Origin: Betaproteobacteria bacterium
Lineage (GTDB): Bacteria > Pseudomonadota > Gammaproteobacteria > Burkholderiales > CAIKXV01
Length of the DNA stretch: 64,000 bases
Reading direction: 5' to 3'
Assembly (NCBI GenBank): GCA_947458265.1
Contig: CANGYF010000015.1
Location: forward strand, 1 to 64,000
The position numbers and the translations under genes are program-made. The first letter of the stretch is position 1. Every line of letters begins with the position of its first letter. Of this stretch, positions 1 through 10,055 are shown one piece after another. Below the pieces are notes generated by a model. It was given only the letters and a program-made list of their open reading frames with translations. It was not told where the DNA came from and did no database searches.

Positions 1-1320
1 GAACGTGCAGTGCCGGTCGCAGCCATTGCACGGCTGGCCGGACGCACTGGAGCGCCCGCCGAACACCATCGGGCCAGTCGCACCGTCGATCTCCGGGATC
101 GCGACCATCATCGTATTCTCGACCGGCATCAGCCCGCGATCGGACACCGCCCACTGCTCGAGGGTCTGGAACTCGACCGGGTGCGCGGCGACATACGGGA
201 TGTCCAGCTGCGCCAGGATGTCCTCGGCGGCACGCGAGTCGTTGTAGGCCGGGCCGCCGACCAGCGAGAAGCCTGTGAGCGAGACCAGCGCGTCGATCGT
301 CGGGCGCCCATCCTGCATGAAGAAGGCTTCGATCGCCGGGCGCGCGTCCAGACCGCTGGCGAAAGCCGGAACCACGCGCAGGCCCTGTGCCTCCAGCGCG
401 GCGATCACGCCGTCATAGTGGCCAGCGTTGCCGGCCAGCACGTAGGACCGCATGATCAGCACGCCGACCGTGCCCGCCTTGCCGCCCGCCCTGGGCAGGC
501 CAGCCGTCGAATCGGAGATACGCCCCTTCATCCGCGGATGGTAGACACCGGTCTCCGGGTACTCGCAGGGGGCGAGTGGCTTCACTCGGCCGCGCAGGAT
601 GGTGCGCGGCCCCTCGGCGTAGCGGTCGACCAGGTACCGCACCATGTTCACGACGTTGTCGTCGGAACCGGCGAGCCAGTACTGCAGGGTCAGGAAGTAC
701 GCGCGAACGTCCTGGGCCGTGCCCGGGATGAAGCGCAGGATCTTCGGCAGCCGGCGCAGCATCTTCATCTGCTGCGCACCGCGTCCACCGGCGTTGGCGC
801 GGTTGGTGTCGCCATCCTTGCCCGCGCTCGATCCGCGCAGCTTCTTCAGCAGGGCCATCGGGCCGCTGGCCGGCTGGCTCATGTCGAAGCGTCCCACCCG
901 GGTGAGCTTCATCACCTCGCCGGCAGACATGCAGACGATCATCGCGTCGCAGCTGTCGCGGCGCGCGGCGAGCGCCGGCATCACCATCCTGATATGGTCT
1001 TCCAGGAACATCATCGTCACGACGACGATGTCGCCCTGCGCGATGTCCGCGTTGCAGCGCTCCAGCGCCTGTGGGTCGTCGCCCCACTCGGAGGCTGCGT
1101 GCAGCGACAGTGCCAGCCCGGGCAGTTCCCGGCGCAGGATGTGCTGCGCGCGCTCGGTGACGCTGGCGAGGTGGCTGTCGAGCGTGACGATCACGACGCG
1201 CACCGGCACCGCGGCACTGGTGCGCTGCTCGGCCGAGGCACGCGCGTTGGCGCGGCCTTCGGCGATCAGTGACGGACGCGAGGCGCGCCCTTCAGCGACC
1301 AAAGTGGGATTTAGCTTCAT
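1..1320 (-). CDS. bchH: Magnesium chelatase subunit H, N-terminal part (runs off left edge)
   Basis: BchH is the large porphyrin-binding subunit of magnesium chelatase. With BchI and BchD it inserts Mg2+ into protoporphyrin IX at the first committed step of bacteriochlorophyll synthesis. The open frame starts at an ATG at 1320 and runs 440 codons to the window edge without a stop; the full protein is usually about 1200-1250 residues. The translation begins [20 protein letters not shown] and holds the family segments [27 protein letters not shown] and, near the edge, a Cys-rich [13 protein letters not shown]. It follows bchB in the leftward operon, and its first 29 bases overlap the end of bchB, suggesting translational coupling. 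Upstream sequence lies inside bchB, so no separate promoter is apparent. Confidence 0.97.
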   Translation of the reverse strand, partial: MKLNPTLVAEGRASRPSLIAEGRANARASAEQRTSAAVPVRVVIVTLDSHLASVTERAQHILRRELPGLALSLHAASEWGDDPQALERCNADIAQGDIVVVTMMFLEDHIRMVMPALAARRDSCDAMIVCMSAGEVMKLTRVGRFDMSQPASGPMALLKKLRGSSAGKDGDTNRANAGGRGAQQMKMLRRLPKILRFIPGTAQDVRAYFLTLQYWLAGSDDNVVNMVRYLVDRYAEGPRTILRGRVKPLAPCEYPETGVYHPRMKGRISDSTAGLPRAGGKAGTVGVLIMRSYVLAGNAGHYDGVIAALEAQGLRVVPAFASGLDARPAIEAFFMQDGRPTIDALVSLTGFSLVGGPAYNDSRAAEDILAQLDIPYVAAHPVEFQTLEQWAVSDRGLMPVENTMMVAIPEIDGATGPMVFGGRSSASGQPCNGCDRHCTF

Positions 1321-2968
1321 AGAGCGTCTCGACCGTGATCTGGGCCAGCCCGCGCTCGCGCGCGAAGCGTTCGGTGTTCCGGCGTGCCTTGCCGCGCACG
1401 AAGAACGGGATCTTCTTCAATTCGAGTTCACCGGCACCGGTCCAGACCGGTTCGGCTTCGGCCTGGGCGACCGCGACGCCCTCGTCGACCCGTGCTTCGA
1501 GTGCTTCGACCGAGGCGGGAGCAACGTTGAGTACTGGAGCTGCAATGGGTGTTTCTGCCGGTGCTGCTGCCGGCATGGGTGCCGGCCGCGCAACCGCCGG
1601 CAGGTGCGACGGCTTCGCGCCGTCGTTGAATTCGAAATCGTCGCGGAACATCTGCAGCAGGTGTTCCTCGAGGCCCATCACCAGCGGATGGACCCAGCTG
1701 TCGAACAGCACATTGGCGCCTTCGAAGCCGTACACCGGGCTGTAGCGGGCCGGCACGTCCTGGACGTGGATGGGCACCGAGATCACCGAGCAGGCGATGC
1801 CCAGCCGCTTGGCGATGTGGCGTTCCATCTGCGTACCGAGCACCAGCTCGGGTGCGCACTCGCTGATCGCCTTCTCGACTTCCAGGTAGTCGTCGGTGAT
1901 CAGTGCTTCGACACCGTAGAGCTTCGCCGCCTCGCGCACCTCGCGCGCGAACTCGCGGCAGAAGGTGCCGAGGCCGACCACGGTGAAACCCATCTCTTCC
2001 GACGCGATGCGCGCCGCTGCCACGACATGGGTCGCATCGCCGAAGACGAACACCCGCTTGCCGGTCAGGTAGGTCGAGTCGACCGAACGGGCATACCACG
2101 CCATGCGCGACTGCGAGCCGGCGAGCGAAGCCACGCCCGGGTGTTCGCGCGACAGCACCGGGTCGGCGCTGACGCCTGCCAGCGCGGCCACTTCGGCGAC
2201 AAAGGCGCGGGTGCCGTTGATGCCCATCGGCGTGGCCTTGGAATACGGCATGCCGAAGGTGCGCTGCAGCCAGGACGACAGCGTGCGCGACACTTCCGGA
2301 TACAGGCAGACATTGAAGTCGGCGTCCGGCAGGCGCTTGAGATCGTCCGGCGAGGCGCCGAGCGGCGCAACCACGTTGACGTCGATGCCAAGTTCGCCGA
2401 GCAACCGCGTGATCTCGACCACGTCGTCGCGGCAGCGGAAGCCGAGCACCGTCGGCCCGAGCAGGTTGGCCTTCGGCCGCACGCCTTCCGCACGCGCTTC
2501 GCGCGTCGTGCCCGGTGCGGGAATGCGGTCCGCGAGCAGCGTTCGTGCAAGCTGGTAGAAGGTCTCTGCCGCGCCCCAGTGCTCCTTCTTCGAGTAGGCG
2601 GGCAGTTCCAGAGGCACCACCGGCACCGGCAGGCCGAGCGTCTGGCCGAGGTGGCCGGCCTGGTCCTGCAGCAGTTCGGCGGTGCACGACTCGCCGACCA
2701 GCATCGCCGTCGGCTGGTATCGCTCAAAGGCTTCGGCGACGGCGGACTTGACCATGTCGGCGGTGCTGCCGCCGAGGTCGCGCGCCTGGAAGGTGGTGTA
2801 GCTCACCGGCGGGCGCTTGTCCTGCCGTTCGATCATCGTGAACAGCAGGTCGGCGTAGGTGTCGCCCTGCGGTGCATGCAATACGTAGTGCACGTCGCGC
2901 ATCGAGGTCGCGACGCGCATCGCGCCGACATGCGGGGGGCCTTCATAGGTCCAGAGGGTCAGTTGCAT
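1292..2968 (-). CDS. bchB: Light-independent protochlorophyllide reductase subunit B
   Basis: BchB pairs with BchN as the catalytic component of dark-operative protochlorophyllide reductase (DPOR), a nitrogenase-like enzyme fed electrons by BchL. The protein has 558 residues. Asp36 (in [10 protein letters not shown]) matches the aspartate that ligates the NB [4Fe-4S] cluster in known BchB. The segment [14 protein letters not shown] follows at about residue 91. Residues from about 455 to 505 form a Pro/Ala-rich linker, longer than usual, leading to the C-terminal protochlorophyllide-reductase domain ([18 protein letters not shown]). It lies 7 bp after bchN and overlaps bchH, in the classical bchF-N-B-H order. 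Confidence 0.98.
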   Translation of the reverse strand: MQLTLWTYEGPPHVGAMRVATSMRDVHYVLHAPQGDTYADLLFTMIERQDKRPPVSYTTFQARDLGGSTADMVKSAVAEAFERYQPTAMLVGESCTAELLQDQAGHLGQTLGLPVPVVPLELPAYSKKEHWGAAETFYQLARTLLADRIPAPGTTREARAEGVRPKANLLGPTVLGFRCRDDVVEITRLLGELGIDVNVVAPLGASPDDLKRLPDADFNVCLYPEVSRTLSSWLQRTFGMPYSKATPMGINGTRAFVAEVAALAGVSADPVLSREHPGVASLAGSQSRMAWYARSVDSTYLTGKRVFVFGDATHVVAAARIASEEMGFTVVGLGTFCREFAREVREAAKLYGVEALITDDYLEVEKAISECAPELVLGTQMERHIAKRLGIACSVISVPIHVQDVPARYSPVYGFEGANVLFDSWVHPLVMGLEEHLLQMFRDDFEFNDGAKPSHLPAVARPAPMPAAAPAETPIAAPVLNVAPASVEALEARVDEGVAVAQAEAEPVWTGAGELELKKIPFFVRGKARRNTERFARERGLAQITVETLYEAKSHFGR

Positions 2969-2975
2969 TGCGGGC

Positions 2976-4804
<1,829 letters not shown>

Positions 4805-4887
4805 GCTTCGATCCGCCCCCCGTCACCTGCTCGCCACATCTGGTTTCTCCGGCTCTGGATGCCCGTGCACGGGCGCTGCTTGACGAC

Positions 4888-4916
4888 AATCTAGACGCCT
4901 CGGAATCTGATGTCAA
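4888..4916 (-). promoter_or_regulatory. Probable sigma70 promoter of the bchFNBH operon
   Basis: Read on the minus strand, a perfect TTGACA (complement of 4911-4916) is followed after exactly 17 bp by TAGATT (complement of 4888-4893, 4 of 6 matches to TATAAT). The -10 lies about 84 bp upstream of the bchF start. The -35 forms the first half of a PpsR-like box. The intergenic region 4805-5213 otherwise holds the second PpsR-like box, a possible ppaA promoter and a short inverted repeat near 5145; no gene is convincing in it. Confidence 0.6.
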
Positions 4917-4944
4917 CTTTTTGTTACGTCTAAAGTGCTTGACA
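4911..4944. promoter_or_regulatory. Two overlapping PpsR/CrtJ-like boxes between bchF and ppaA
   Basis: PpsR (CrtJ) binds TGT-N12-ACA. Positions 4911-4928 read TGTCAACTTTTTGTTACG (5 of 6 key bases) and 4927-4944 read CGTCTAAAGTGCTTGACA (5 of 6). The first closely resembles the perfect box at 62258-62275. The pair is flanked by TGTCAA and TTGACA, giving dyad symmetry. It covers the -35 of bchF, and a second TTGACA (4939-4944) could be the -35 of ppaA, with a weak -10 at 4963-4968 after 18 bp. The known site consensus supports the call; function is inferred. Confidence 0.6.
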
Positions 4945-5136
4945 AGTGTAAAGCCGATTTGTTCTCATTTGACCTCTCGCGCCACTGGCGTATCGTGTGG
5001 GCTCCGGATCCAGCAGTTGTCCGGCCCGAACGTCGGGAAGCAACCCGTTCGCTCGACAGAATAATCAGCTCGAACAGGCAGCGTCTCGTGAACTGGACAC
5101 TGTCGGTATCGACGCTGAAACATCGTCGGAAGTGGG

Positions 5137-5153
5137 ATTCCCATGGTGGGAAT
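5137..5153. repeat. 7-3-7 inverted repeat in the ppaA leader
   Basis: ATTCCCA-TGG-TGGGAAT is a perfect inverted repeat 60 bp upstream of the preferred ppaA start. It could be a regulator site or a small hairpin in the leader transcript. No family could be assigned. Confidence 0.4.
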
Positions 5154-5213
5154 GGGTCAATACCGTAGCGCGGCCTTCATCGGACTGCGCAGGTGCGAGA
5201 GACGGAGGGGTCG

Positions 5214-6125
5214 ATGACAGGCGCTCGAAGTGACGACAATGATCTGGGCTACGATGGCGAGCAGGTGCAGGAGCAGCCCCATGCGGGCGAGGCGTTCGAC
5301 GTCCTGTCCCGCCGCGGGTCGCGATCGACCGATGACACCGAACGGCGGATCGCCGGGCTGGTGCGAACGATCGAAGGGGAGATCATTCCCCGCCTGATGC
5401 TTGCCCACTCCGCGCGCGGCCACGAACTGGTCTCGGCATCGGGCTCGCCTGGGCGCCAGGTGGAACCCGAGCACATCGACGCGATGGTCAGCGCCGTCAT
5501 GGCGGAAGACACGACCGCCGCGCTGCTGCTGGTGCGCTCGCTCACCTTGTCCGGCGTGTCGCTCGAGGCGATCTACCTCGACCTGCTGAGCCCGGCGGCG
5601 CGCAAGCTCGGCGACCGGTGGGAGGCCGACTTTTGCTCGTTCACCGACGTGACGGTCGGCCTTTGGCGGCTGCAGGAAGTCATGCACGAAGTGGGCATGG
5701 CGAATGCGATCCCGCCGCGTACGGCCGAGCCACCGCACCGGGTCCTGCTTCGGCAGACTCCAGGCGAACAGCACAGCTTCGGCCTCAATATGGTGGCAGA
5801 ATTCTTCCGTCGGGCGGGCTGGCAGGTCCACGACGATTCGACCGAGGCAGGTACCGATCCGGTCGCAAATGTCCGTGGCCGCTGGTTCGACGTGGTCGGG
5901 CTTTCACTGTCGGGGGAACGTCATCTCGACGTGCTGGCCACAACCATCTACGCGATCCGCAAGGCGTCGCGTAACCGGGGTGTCGGCGTCATGGTCGGCG
6001 GCCCGTTGTTCATCGAGCATCCCGACTGGGTTGCTCGCGTAGGCGCAGATACCACTGCCATTGACGGGCGCCAGGCAGTGCTTCAGGCACATAACATGAT
6101 CGGTTTGCTTGCCCGCTGCGGATAG
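5214..6125 (+). CDS. ppaA: B12-dependent photosynthesis regulator PpaA/AerR (PpsR antirepressor)
   Basis: This family binds cobalamin through a SCHIC/B12-binding-like domain and modulates PpsR/CrtJ repression in response to light and redox. The ATG at 5214 is preferred over a GTG at 5193 because GGAGGGG lies just upstream; this gives 303 residues. The N-terminal helical part holds GDRWEADFCSFTDVTVG (about 133-149). The C-terminal Rossmann-like part starts near RVLLRQTPGEQHSFG, where His187 is the best candidate for the lower axial cobalt ligand, as described for AerR. Its place between bchF and ppsR is the usual one in purple bacteria. The gene ends just before ppsR, so the two are probably cotranscribed. 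Confidence 0.93.
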   Translation: MTGARSDDNDLGYDGEQVQEQPHAGEAFDVLSRRGSRSTDDTERRIAGLVRTIEGEIIPRLMLAHSARGHELVSASGSPGRQVEPEHIDAMVSAVMAEDTTAALLLVRSLTLSGVSLEAIYLDLLSPAARKLGDRWEADFCSFTDVTVGLWRLQEVMHEVGMANAIPPRTAEPPHRVLLRQTPGEQHSFGLNMVAEFFRRAGWQVHDDSTEAGTDPVANVRGRWFDVVGLSLSGERHLDVLATTIYAIRKASRNRGVGVMVGGPLFIEHPDWVARVGADTTAIDGRQAVLQAHNMIGLLARCG

Positions 6126-6159
6126 CGCGGCAGGACGGCAACTCCAGGGAGACTTGAAC

Positions 6160-7587
6160 TTGGCAGTCGAGGCAGCACGGCAGTTCCGGTCTCCGAAACG
6201 TTCCCTGGGCGAACTCGACGCCGAGGCGGCGGCGACGCTCATCGCGGTAGCGACCGATGTCGCGCTGGTCATCGACGCCAGTGGCGTGATCCGCGACCTG
6301 GCCGTGGGCAGCGACGAGCTCGCGGTGGAAGGCTATGCCGACTGGATCGGTCAGCCATGGGTCGACACGGTCACCGTCGAGAGCCGGCGCAAGGTCGAGG
6401 AGATGCTCCGCGACGCGGGCAACAAGTCGCCGGCGCGGTGGCGCCAGGTCAACCATCCGTCGAGCCGCGGCAACGACATACCGATGCTCTACTCGGCGGT
6501 CCAGGTGGGCAGCAAGGGTCGGGTGGTCGCCATCGGACGCAACCTGCGGTCCATCGCCACGCTGCAGCAGAAGCTGCTCGACGTCCAGCAGTCGATGGAG
6601 CGCGACTACCTGCGCCTGCGCCATGCCGAGACTCGCTACCGGCTGCTGTTCCAGATGGCTGCCGAGGCCGTCCTGATCGTCGACGCCGGCACGCAGCGGG
6701 TAGTCGAGGCCAATCCGGCCGCGGCGCAACTGCTCGAGGAGACCGCGCGTCGGCTGGTCGGGCGCCCGTTCCCGGAAGGTTTCGATGCGCCCAGCACGCA
6801 GACACTGCAGTCGCTCCTGGCGGCAGTACGCGCGGCGGGCAGCGCAGACGAGGTTCGCGTGCGGCTGCTGGAAGGCCGGCGCGAGTTCATGGTCAGCACG
6901 TCGATGTTCCGCCAGGACAATGCGTCGCTGTTCCTGATCCGTCTGTCACCCATTGCCACCGAAGCGGGAGCTGGTCCGATGCCACGCGCACAAACCCGGC
7001 TGTCCGACATCGTCGACAGTCTTCCCGACGGATTCGTGGTCACGGACACCGAGGGCCGCATCCTCACCGCGAACCGCGCATTCCTCGACGTGGTACAGCT
7101 CGCCACCGAAGAGCAGGCACGCGGCGAGTCGATCGAGCGATGGCTGGGGCGCCCCGGCGTCGACCTCAACGTTCTGCTCGCCAACCTGAAGCAGCATGGT
7201 TCGGTACGCATGTTCGCGACCACGCTGCGCGGCGAGTACGGCACGAACACCGAGATCGAGATCTCGGCCGTCTCGGCACCGAACACGGAACCGCCCTGCC
7301 TGGGCTTCACTGTGCGGAACATCATGCGTCGCCCGGTGGCGGAGAACCGGAGCAATAACGCCCTGCCGCGCTCGGTCGAGCAGCTCACGGAGCTGGTCGG
7401 TCGGGTATCCCTCAAGGAACTGGTGCGCGAGACCACCGACGTGATCGAGCGACTGTGCATCGAAGCTGCGCTCGAGCTCACCGGCGACAACCGTGCCTCG
7501 GCTGCGGAGATGCTCGGCCTGAGCCGACAGAGTCTCTATGTGAAGCTCCGTCGCTACGGACTGGGTGACCTGGCACCGGACGCCTGA
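6160..7587 (+). CDS. ppsR: Transcriptional regulator PpsR/CrtJ
   Basis: PpsR is the aerobic repressor (for some puc promoters an activator) of bch, crt and puc genes. The order is an N-terminal PAS-like domain, a Q-linker coiled coil (LQQKLLDVQQSMERDY, near 135), PAS1 (about 155-265), PAS2 (about 280-390) and a Fis-type helix-turn-helix at the end (ASAAEMLGLSRQSLYVKLRR). The TTG at 6160 is preferred: it follows GGGAGA by 7 bases and gives 475 residues, close to the family norm. An upstream TTG at 6109 would overlap ppaA. Only two cysteines are present: Cys380 in PAS2 and Cys433 just before the HTH. The latter equals the conserved HTH cysteine of Rhodobacter; the inter-PAS partner cysteine is missing. 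Confidence 0.96.
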   Translation: MAVEAARQFRSPKRSLGELDAEAAATLIAVATDVALVIDASGVIRDLAVGSDELAVEGYADWIGQPWVDTVTVESRRKVEEMLRDAGNKSPARWRQVNHPSSRGNDIPMLYSAVQVGSKGRVVAIGRNLRSIATLQQKLLDVQQSMERDYLRLRHAETRYRLLFQMAAEAVLIVDAGTQRVVEANPAAAQLLEETARRLVGRPFPEGFDAPSTQTLQSLLAAVRAAGSADEVRVRLLEGRREFMVSTSMFRQDNASLFLIRLSPIATEAGAGPMPRAQTRLSDIVDSLPDGFVVTDTEGRILTANRAFLDVVQLATEEQARGESIERWLGRPGVDLNVLLANLKQHGSVRMFATTLRGEYGTNTEIEISAVSAPNTEPPCLGFTVRNIMRRPVAENRSNNALPRSVEQLTELVGRVSLKELVRETTDVIERLCIEAALELTGDNRASAAEMLGLSRQSLYVKLRRYGLGDLAPDA

Positions 7588-7622
7588 TTTTCCAGAACGT
7601 CGGGATTTCGCCACTTTCTGCA

Positions 7623-7666
7623 TGTGTCAATCGAGTTTACAGCGCAACTGTAACTTTAAGTTGACT
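7623..7666. promoter_or_regulatory. Degenerate PpsR-like box pair before bchG
   Basis: 7649-7666 reads TGTAACTTTAAGTTGACT (TGT-N12-ACT, 5 of 6). Eight bases upstream, 7623-7640 reads TGT-N12-TAC; shifting by a base or two gives TGT-N11-ACA at 7625-7641. The 8-bp gap matches cooperative PpsR pairs, but the first box is weak. The stretch 7588-7696 holds nothing else recognisable. Confidence 0.4.
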
Positions 7667-7696
7667 ACTTGAGCCGCCCCCAGTAGTGTGGGGGCG

Positions 7697-8584
7697 ATGA
7701 ATGCCCCCGCGCCAAGAGCGGTCCTGGAACTGCTCAAACCGATCACCTGGTTCCCGCCGATGTGGGCCTTCGGCTGTGGTGCCGTGTCTTCGGGAATGCC
7801 CGCATCCGGCCAATGGCTCACGGTCGCCGCCGGCATCCTTCTGGCCGGTCCGCTGGTCTGCGCGACCAGCCAGGCGGTGAACGACTGGTTCGACCGCCAT
7901 GTCGACGCGATCAACGAGCCGAACCGCCCGATTCCGTCCGGCCGCATCCCCGGCCAGTGGGGCCTGTACATCGCGATCGTCTGGACCCTGCTGTCGCTGC
8001 TGCTCGCCTGGTGGCTCGGCCCGCTGGTGCTTGCAGCCGCCTCGATCGGGCTGGTGCTGGCATGGATGTACAGCGCGCCGCCGTTCCGGCTGAAGCAGAA
8101 CGGCTGGTGGGGCAACAGTGCGGTGGCCTTGAGCTACGAAGGCCTGCCGTGGGTCACCGGGGCTGCCGTGATGCTCGCCGGCGCCACGCCCGACCTGCGG
8201 ATCTTCGTGCTGGCTGCGCTCTACAGCGTCGGCGCACACGGCATCATGACCCTGAACGACTTCAAGTCGGTCGAGGGCGACCGCCAGATGAAGCTCGGCT
8301 CGCTGCCGGTGCGCCTGGGGCCGGAACGCGCGGCGCGCCTCGCCTGCGTCGTGATGGCGCTGCCGCAGTTCGTCGTCGTCGCGCTGCTTTTCTCCGGATG
8401 GGGCCAGCTGCACCATGCCGTGATCGTGTCGATCTTCCTGGTGGTGCAACTCGCGCTGATGGTCCGCCTGCTGAAGGATCCCCGCAAACTGGCACCCTGG
8501 TACAACGCGACCGGGGTCAGCCTCTATGTCCTGGGCATGCTGGTCAGCGCCTTCGCGCTGCGCCAGGGGCTCGCATCCGCATGA
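7697..8584 (+). CDS. bchG: Bacteriochlorophyll synthase (geranylgeranyl transferase)
   Basis: BchG esterifies bacteriochlorophyllide a with geranylgeranyl pyrophosphate in the membrane. The product is 295 residues from the ATG at 7697 (a GTG nine bases upstream is possible). It is a UbiA-fold prenyltransferase: the first Asp-rich motif is NDWFDRHVDAINEPNRPIPS, and the second region reads NDFKSVEGDRQMKLGSLPVR, diagnostic of chlorophyll synthases. Eight or nine hydrophobic helices are evident. The stop overlaps the start of bch2 by 4 bp (ATGA), and the order bchG-bch2-bchP is the standard one. Confidence 0.97.
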   Translation: MNAPAPRAVLELLKPITWFPPMWAFGCGAVSSGMPASGQWLTVAAGILLAGPLVCATSQAVNDWFDRHVDAINEPNRPIPSGRIPGQWGLYIAIVWTLLSLLLAWWLGPLVLAAASIGLVLAWMYSAPPFRLKQNGWWGNSAVALSYEGLPWVTGAAVMLAGATPDLRIFVLAALYSVGAHGIMTLNDFKSVEGDRQMKLGSLPVRLGPERAARLACVVMALPQFVVVALLFSGWGQLHHAVIVSIFLVVQLALMVRLLKDPRKLAPWYNATGVSLYVLGMLVSAFALRQGLASA

Positions 8585-9996
8585 ACACGACTGTCGACAA
8601 CGGACTCGGCTGGCTGGGCATCGTCCGCCTCGGACTGGTGCAGACCGCCCTCGGGGCGATCGTGGTGCTCACCACGTCGACGATGAACCGGGTGATGGTG
8701 GTCGAACTGGCGCTGCCGGCGATGCTGCCCGGGGCGCTGGTGGCAATGCACTACGCGATCCAGATGCTTCGACCGAGGCTGGGCTACGGGTCCGACGTCG
8801 GAGGCCGCCGCACGCCCTGGATCATCGGCGGGATGGCTGTGCTGGCGCTGGGCGGCATCTGCGCCTCGATGGCCACCGCGCTGATGGCAAGCCACCTGGG
8901 TGCGGGGATCGCCCTCGCCGTGGTGTCCTTCCTGATGATCGGAGTCGGCGTCGGGGCGGCAGGTACCTCGCTGCTCACGCTGCTCGCCAAGCAGGTCGCG
9001 CCTGGACGGCGCGGTGCCGCGGCCACCATCGTCTGGATGATGATGATCGTCGGCTTCATCATCACCGCCGCCACCGTAGGCCATTTCCTGGATCCGTTCA
9101 CGCCAATGCGCCTGGTGGCGATCACCAGCTGCGTGGCGACGATCGCCTTCGTGCTGACGCTGCTCGCGGTGCGCGGCGTCGAGTCGCGTCCCGGCGCGAT
9201 CGCCTCGGCTGCCGCTGCAGCCGCGCCGGGCGACCCGCGCAACGCGCAGGCGTTCCGCGATGCGCTGGCCGAGGTGTGGGGCGATCCCAGGGCGCGCCGC
9301 TTCACCATCTTCGTGTTCATCTCGATGCTTGCGTTCAGCGCCCAGGACCTGATCCTGGAACCCTTCGCCGGCATGGTGTTCGGCTACTCGGTAGGCGAAT
9401 CGACGAAGCTCGCCGGCGTCCAGAACGGCGGCGTTCTGCTTGGCATGATGCTGGTCGCGGTGGCCACCACCCTGGGAAGGCGCGGCCGGCGCTTCGGTTC
9501 GCTCGCGGCCTGGACGGTGGGCGGCTGCATCAGCTCGGCCATCGCGCTGTCGCTGCTGGTGGTCGCAGGCCATGTCGGCGGCGAATGGCCGCTCAAGCCG
9601 ACGGTGTTCTTCCTCGGCGCCAGCAATGGCGCGTTCGCGGTCGCGGCGATCGGCTCGATGATGGCGCTGGCTGGCGACGGCCCGCCGTCGCGCGAAGGCA
9701 TCCGCATGGGCCTGTGGGGCGCATCGCAGGCCATCGCCTTCGGCGCCGGCGGTTTCGCCGGCGCCATGCTCTGCGACCTGATCCGCGCCGCCACCGGATC
9801 GGTGGTCACCGGCTACACCACGGTGTTCGCGATCGAGGCCGTGCTGTTCATCGTGGCGGCGGTGCTTGCCGCGCGCATCGGCATGACGGCGACTGCAGCA
9901 GCGCGCCAGGGTGCGCACTGCGACACCGCTGACGCAGGCAACGGCTTCAAGGCTGGACTCGATGGTGGCTTCGCCCCCGGACTGAACGGTCGCTGA
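8581..9996 (+). CDS. bch2: BCH/PucC-family major facilitator (ORF428 type)
   Basis: This 471-residue, twelve-helix membrane protein belongs to the BCH/PucC branch of the major facilitator superfamily, thought to hand bacteriochlorophyll to antenna or reaction-centre proteins. Typical segments are TTSTMNRVMVVELALPAMLP, LRPRLGYGSDVGGRRTPWII and DLILEPFAGMVFGYSVGES. It sits between bchG and bchP, where the Rhodobacter orf428 lies. It is a paralogue of the pucC at the right end of the window (the LNRVMIVELG and LLEPYGGQVLGMSV segments correspond). The C-terminal tail is hydrophilic. Confidence 0.92.
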   Translation: MNTTVDNGLGWLGIVRLGLVQTALGAIVVLTTSTMNRVMVVELALPAMLPGALVAMHYAIQMLRPRLGYGSDVGGRRTPWIIGGMAVLALGGICASMATALMASHLGAGIALAVVSFLMIGVGVGAAGTSLLTLLAKQVAPGRRGAAATIVWMMMIVGFIITAATVGHFLDPFTPMRLVAITSCVATIAFVLTLLAVRGVESRPGAIASAAAAAAPGDPRNAQAFRDALAEVWGDPRARRFTIFVFISMLAFSAQDLILEPFAGMVFGYSVGESTKLAGVQNGGVLLGMMLVAVATTLGRRGRRFGSLAAWTVGGCISSAIALSLLVVAGHVGGEWPLKPTVFFLGASNGAFAVAAIGSMMALAGDGPPSREGIRMGLWGASQAIAFGAGGFAGAMLCDLIRAATGSVVTGYTTVFAIEAVLFIVAAVLAARIGMTATAAARQGAHCDTADAGNGFKAGLDGGFAPGLNGR

Positions 9997-10055
9997 ACCG
10001 GTAGTCCTCTTCCTTTTCTCATTGATCGAATGAATATCCCGAGGGGAGTTCCAAG

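Noticed and set aside
4935-5213. Two short overlapping open frames upstream of ppaA
   Set aside because: They lack ribosome sites and family features, and lie in the promoter and leader region of ppaA; treated as noncoding.
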